From positions 28,190 to 92,189 of the forward strand of contig DHVP01000008.1 of NCBI GenBank assembly GCA_002412715.1: a stretch of 64,000 bases of DNA, written 5' to 3'. A program made the position numbers and the translations under genes. This stretch comes from Deltaproteobacteria bacterium UBA5205. GTDB taxonomy: Bacteria; Desulfobacterota; Syntrophorhabdia; Syntrophorhabdales; Syntrophorhabdaceae. Under the pieces are notes generated by a model. The model was not told where the DNA came from. It worked only from the letters and a program-made list of their open reading frames with translations, and searched no databases. Positions within the stretch are counted from its first letter, which is position 1, and each line of letters begins with the position of its first letter. Shown in pieces: positions 61,634 to 64,000 of this stretch.

Positions 61634-61924
61634 TTAATCCTTTTTCTTGGCCACTTTCGACTTCCGGTCACCGGAATGGCTATGGAAAGTCCGCGTCGGT
61701 GAAAATTCGCCCAGCTTGTGGCCGACCATCTCTTCGGTTACGAAAACCGGTATGAACTTCTTGCCGTTGTGAACCGCAAAGGTAAGCCCTACAAAATCAG
61801 GGGTGATCGTCGAACGCCGTGACCATGTCTTGATCACCTTCGAACCCTTTGTCTCCTTAGCCTCGTCGACCTTCCTGGCTAACTTATCCTCTAAAAATGG
61901 CCCTTTTCTGACGGAACGTGCCAC
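61634..61924 (-). CDS. rpsS: 30S ribosomal protein S19
   Basis: 96 residues. ARSVRKGPFLEDKLARKVDE and KLGEFSPTRTFHSHSGDRK match S19 of the 30S head. Four bases before rplV. Confidence 0.97.
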   Translation of the reverse strand: MARSVRKGPFLEDKLARKVDEAKETKGSKVIKTWSRRSTITPDFVGLTFAVHNGKKFIPVFVTEEMVGHKLGEFSPTRTFHSHSGDRKSKVAKKKD

Positions 61925-61933
61925 AAGAACCTC

Positions 61934-62761
61934 CTAACCTCTCAGTTTAATGATAAACTTGTCTGTCCGTTTGTTTTTTCGGGTTTTCTTACCCTTGGCG
62001 AGCTGTCCCCAGGGTGAACAGGGATGCCTGCCGCCTTTCGATCTGCCTTCCCCGCCGCCAAGCGGATGGTCAACGGGGTTCATGGCCGTACCACGGACAG
62101 TCGGTCTGACGCCGAGCCACCTCGGCTTGCCTGCCTTGCCGACGGTGATGTTCTCGTGATCGATATTGCCGACTTGGCCGATCGTCGCCATACAGGAAAG
62201 GTTCACCAGGCGCACGCCGCCTGAAGGAAGCCTCAGGTGCCCGTACTCGCCTTCCTTCGCTACGATCTGCGCGTAGCTTCCCGCACTCCGTGCCAGCTGT
62301 CCGCCCTTGCCGGGCTTCATTTCGATGTTATGGACAAATGTGCCCAGAGGGATATATTTCAGGGGGATGGCATTGCCTTCCTTGATCTCAGTTTCCGGCT
62401 TCATGCTGGCGATCACCGTGTCGCCGGCCCTGACGCCGAGCGGGGCCAGTATGTAACGTTTTTCACCGTCGATATAATGGATAAGGGCTATATTCGCCGA
62501 ACGGTTAGGGTCGTATTCGATCCCCGCCACTTTTCCCGGGATCTCGAACTTGGTCCGTTTGAAGTCGACGATACGCAGGCGCCGCTTGTGTCCGCCGCCT
62601 ATATGCCTCGTGGTGATCTTTCCGCTGTGGTTTCGTCCGCCCGTCTTCTTGATCGGTTTCAGCAGGGATTTTTCCGGCTTGTCCTTCGAGATCTCATCGA
62701 AGGTAAGGCCGCTCATAAAACGCCTGCCGGCGGAGGTTGGCTTATATTCTTTCACGCCCAT
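61934..62761 (-). CDS. rplB: 50S ribosomal protein L2
   Basis: 275 residues. KPTSAGRRFMSGLTFDEI at the start and GEGRSKGGRHPCSPWGQLAK at the end with its conserved His. Needed for subunit joining and peptidyl transfer. Overlaps rplW by one base. Confidence 0.98.
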   Translation of the reverse strand: MGVKEYKPTSAGRRFMSGLTFDEISKDKPEKSLLKPIKKTGGRNHSGKITTRHIGGGHKRRLRIVDFKRTKFEIPGKVAGIEYDPNRSANIALIHYIDGEKRYILAPLGVRAGDTVIASMKPETEIKEGNAIPLKYIPLGTFVHNIEMKPGKGGQLARSAGSYAQIVAKEGEYGHLRLPSGGVRLVNLSCMATIGQVGNIDHENITVGKAGKPRWLGVRPTVRGTAMNPVDHPLGGGEGRSKGGRHPCSPWGQLAKGKKTRKNKRTDKFIIKLRG

Positions 62762-63048
62762 TACGCACCCTCAAAAATCGTGATTTTGTCCTTCGGACTC
62801 AACTTCACAATGGCCTTCTTCCAATCCGACCGCTTGCCTGCGTAGCGTCCGAGACGTTTCTTTTTTCCTTCCATGTTCGATACATGTACATCCATTACCT
62901 TGACCTTGAAGAGCTTCTCCACGGCCTTTCTGATCTCTATCTTGTTTGCGCTTCGTGCTACCTCGAAGACGTACTGGTTTCCGGTATCTTTCACCAGCGT
63001 ACTTTTCTCAGTAATGATGGGCCGCAGGATGATATCGTATTCGTTCAT
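62761..63048 (-). CDS. rplW: 50S ribosomal protein L23
   Basis: 95 residues. IILRPIITEKSTLVKDTGNQ and VMDVHVSNMEGKKKRLGRY are L23 blocks. Docking site for trigger factor and SRP. Overlaps the rplD stop. Confidence 0.97.
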   Translation of the reverse strand: MNEYDIILRPIITEKSTLVKDTGNQYVFEVARSANKIEIRKAVEKLFKVKVMDVHVSNMEGKKKRLGRYAGKRSDWKKAIVKLSPKDKITIFEGA

Positions 63049-63668
63049 GATGCCAGCACCTCTTCAACTTTTTTCAATGCGTCGACCGTCATGATGAGCT
63101 GTTCGTGGCGGATAATGTCATAGACATTCAGCCCCTCCACTCTCAACACCTTGACGTAGGGAATGTTACGCGCCGACTTCTCGACCGTCTCGTCCTTCTT
63201 GTCGATGATGAACAGCGGCTTTGTCAGGCTTAACGTCCTGACGATCCCGAAAAATGTCTTCGTGCTGATATCGGCCAATTCGAGTTTGTCGAGAACCTTC
63301 ATGTTTGAACCGCTATTCCTGACGGTAAGGGCTGACCTGAGCGCGCTCCTTCTGACCTTTTTGGGAACGGAGTAGGTGTAGTCCCGCGGTTGAGGTCCGA
63401 AAGTGGTGCCGCCGCCCACCATCACCGGCGAACGGGACGACCCGCGCCGTGCCTGGCCCGTGCCTTTCTGCTTGTAAGGTTTGCGGCCGCCACCGGAAAC
63501 TTCCGTGCGCCCTTTTGTCTTGGCGGTCCCTCTCCTGCGGTTGGCAAGCTGCATCTTGACAACGTCATGGATAAGATGCTCTTTGACCTCGCAATTGAAG
63601 ATCTCGTCCTTTATTTCAACTTCTCCAACTTTTGCACCCTCTATGTTCAGTATGTCTGTGACTGCCAT
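63045..63668 (-). CDS. rplD: 50S ribosomal protein L4
   Basis: 207 residues. The loop KGRTEVSGGGRKPYKQKGTG with ARRGSSRSPVMVGGGTTFGP is the tunnel-reaching extension. AGGAGCAGG lies before its ATG. In most bacteria rplC stands between rpsJ and this gene; here only nine bases do. Confidence 0.97.
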   Translation of the reverse strand: MAVTDILNIEGAKVGEVEIKDEIFNCEVKEHLIHDVVKMQLANRRRGTAKTKGRTEVSGGGRKPYKQKGTGQARRGSSRSPVMVGGGTTFGPQPRDYTYSVPKKVRRSALRSALTVRNSGSNMKVLDKLELADISTKTFFGIVRTLSLTKPLFIIDKKDETVEKSARNIPYVKVLRVEGLNVYDIIRHEQLIMTVDALKKVEEVLAS

Positions 63669-63677
63669 AACCTGCTC

Positions 63678-63983
63678 CTAAGATTTGATCTCCACGTCTA
63701 CGCCGGCCGCCAGTTCGAGCTTCATAAGGGCATCAACCGTTTGCTGTGTGGGATCTACGATGTCCATCAACCGTTTATGTGTACGGATCTCAAACTGTTC
63801 CCGTGACTTCTTGTCGATGTGCGGCGATCTCAAGACTGTAAACTTCTGTATTCTTGTCGGTAGCGGTACCGGTCCGATCACCTGCGCGCCTGTCTTTTTG
63901 GCCGCATCGACAATCTCTTTCACGGACTGATCCAGCAGTCTGTGATCAAACGCTTTCAGGCATATCCTGATTCTCTGCCGCAT
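63678..63983 (-). CDS. rpsJ: 30S ribosomal protein S10
   Basis: 101 residues, complete. RIRICLKAFDHRLLDQSVKE and the HIDKKSREQFEIRTHKRLMD block identify S10/NusE, which also acts in antitermination. First gene of the S10 operon seen; AAAGGGG precedes its ATG and the promoter lies beyond the window. Confidence 0.98.
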   Translation of the reverse strand: MRQRIRICLKAFDHRLLDQSVKEIVDAAKKTGAQVIGPVPLPTRIQKFTVLRSPHIDKKSREQFEIRTHKRLMDIVDPTQQTVDALMKLELAAGVDVEIKS

Positions 63984-64000
63984 TGTAATTCCCCTTTATT

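Overview
The window is about 64 kb of GC-rich chromosome from a Gram-negative, probably anaerobic bacterium. LPS-related genes (a LapA-LapB-like fusion, an LpxL/HtrB-type acyltransferase, a KdkA/WaaP-like kinase, an AsmA-like protein) show an outer membrane. The gene orders cmk-ispH-rpsA and obg-proB-proA-nadD-rsfS, the NtrC-type two-component pair, an archaeal-type phosphoglycerate mutase, a class V fructose-1,6-bisphosphatase and a fatty acyl-CoA ligase suggest a Desulfobacterota (former Deltaproteobacteria) lineage, perhaps syntrophic. No rRNA is present, so this placement is inference.

Layout. (1) 1-3955, plus strand: the end of an operon that looks like a peptide-modification (RiPP) cluster. 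It holds a truncated ABC exporter ATPase, a radical SAM/SPASM maturase, a protein joining a winged-helix-like N-terminus to a tetrapyrrole-methylase domain that resembles borosin peptide N-methyltransferases, and a 422-residue protein with an ABBA-prenyltransferase-like strand pattern. The four genes overlap one another. The precursor peptide must lie upstream, outside the window. (2) 3968-16492: accessory and envelope genes, including a CHASE2 cyclase with a FecR-like partner, NhaA, a universal stress protein, a TPR protein, small secreted and membrane proteins, a possible caspase-fold (clan CD) protein, an SLC13/DASS transporter and an MFS transporter. (3) 16704-19624: an NtrC-type two-component system with its own promoter. 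(4) 19752-32286: a long minus-strand operon of 13 genes, rplU-rpmA-obg-proB-proA-nadD-rsfS-dksA-like-lapAB-apgM-comF-asmA-DUF2520, served by a strong sigma70-type promoter. (5) 32326-43607: a divergent plus-strand block with tRNA-Pro(GGG), surE, class V FBPase, miaB, a bifunctional nuclease, a PHP hydrolase, hisC, a dodecin, cmk, ispH, rpsA, a Trm112-like protein and lipid acyltransferase, ending tail-to-tail with a KdkA-like kinase. (6) 43648-49490: an MBL hydrolase, tRNA-Gln(CTG) divergent from glnS, a secreted HExxH protein, an MFS pseudogene and an acyl-CoA ligase. (7) 50180-64000, minus strand: the S10-spc-alpha ribosomal superoperon from rpsJ to rplQ, ending in a second tRNA-Gln(CTG) and a clear intrinsic terminator. 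It lacks rplC (L3) between rpsJ and rplD and lacks adk between secY and map.

The most novel region is the left-edge operon. The missing rplC, the two tRNA-Gln genes (one beside glnS and with G37), the LapA-LapB-like fusion and the putative clan CD protein also deserve checking. No CRISPR array, insertion sequence or prophage was seen.
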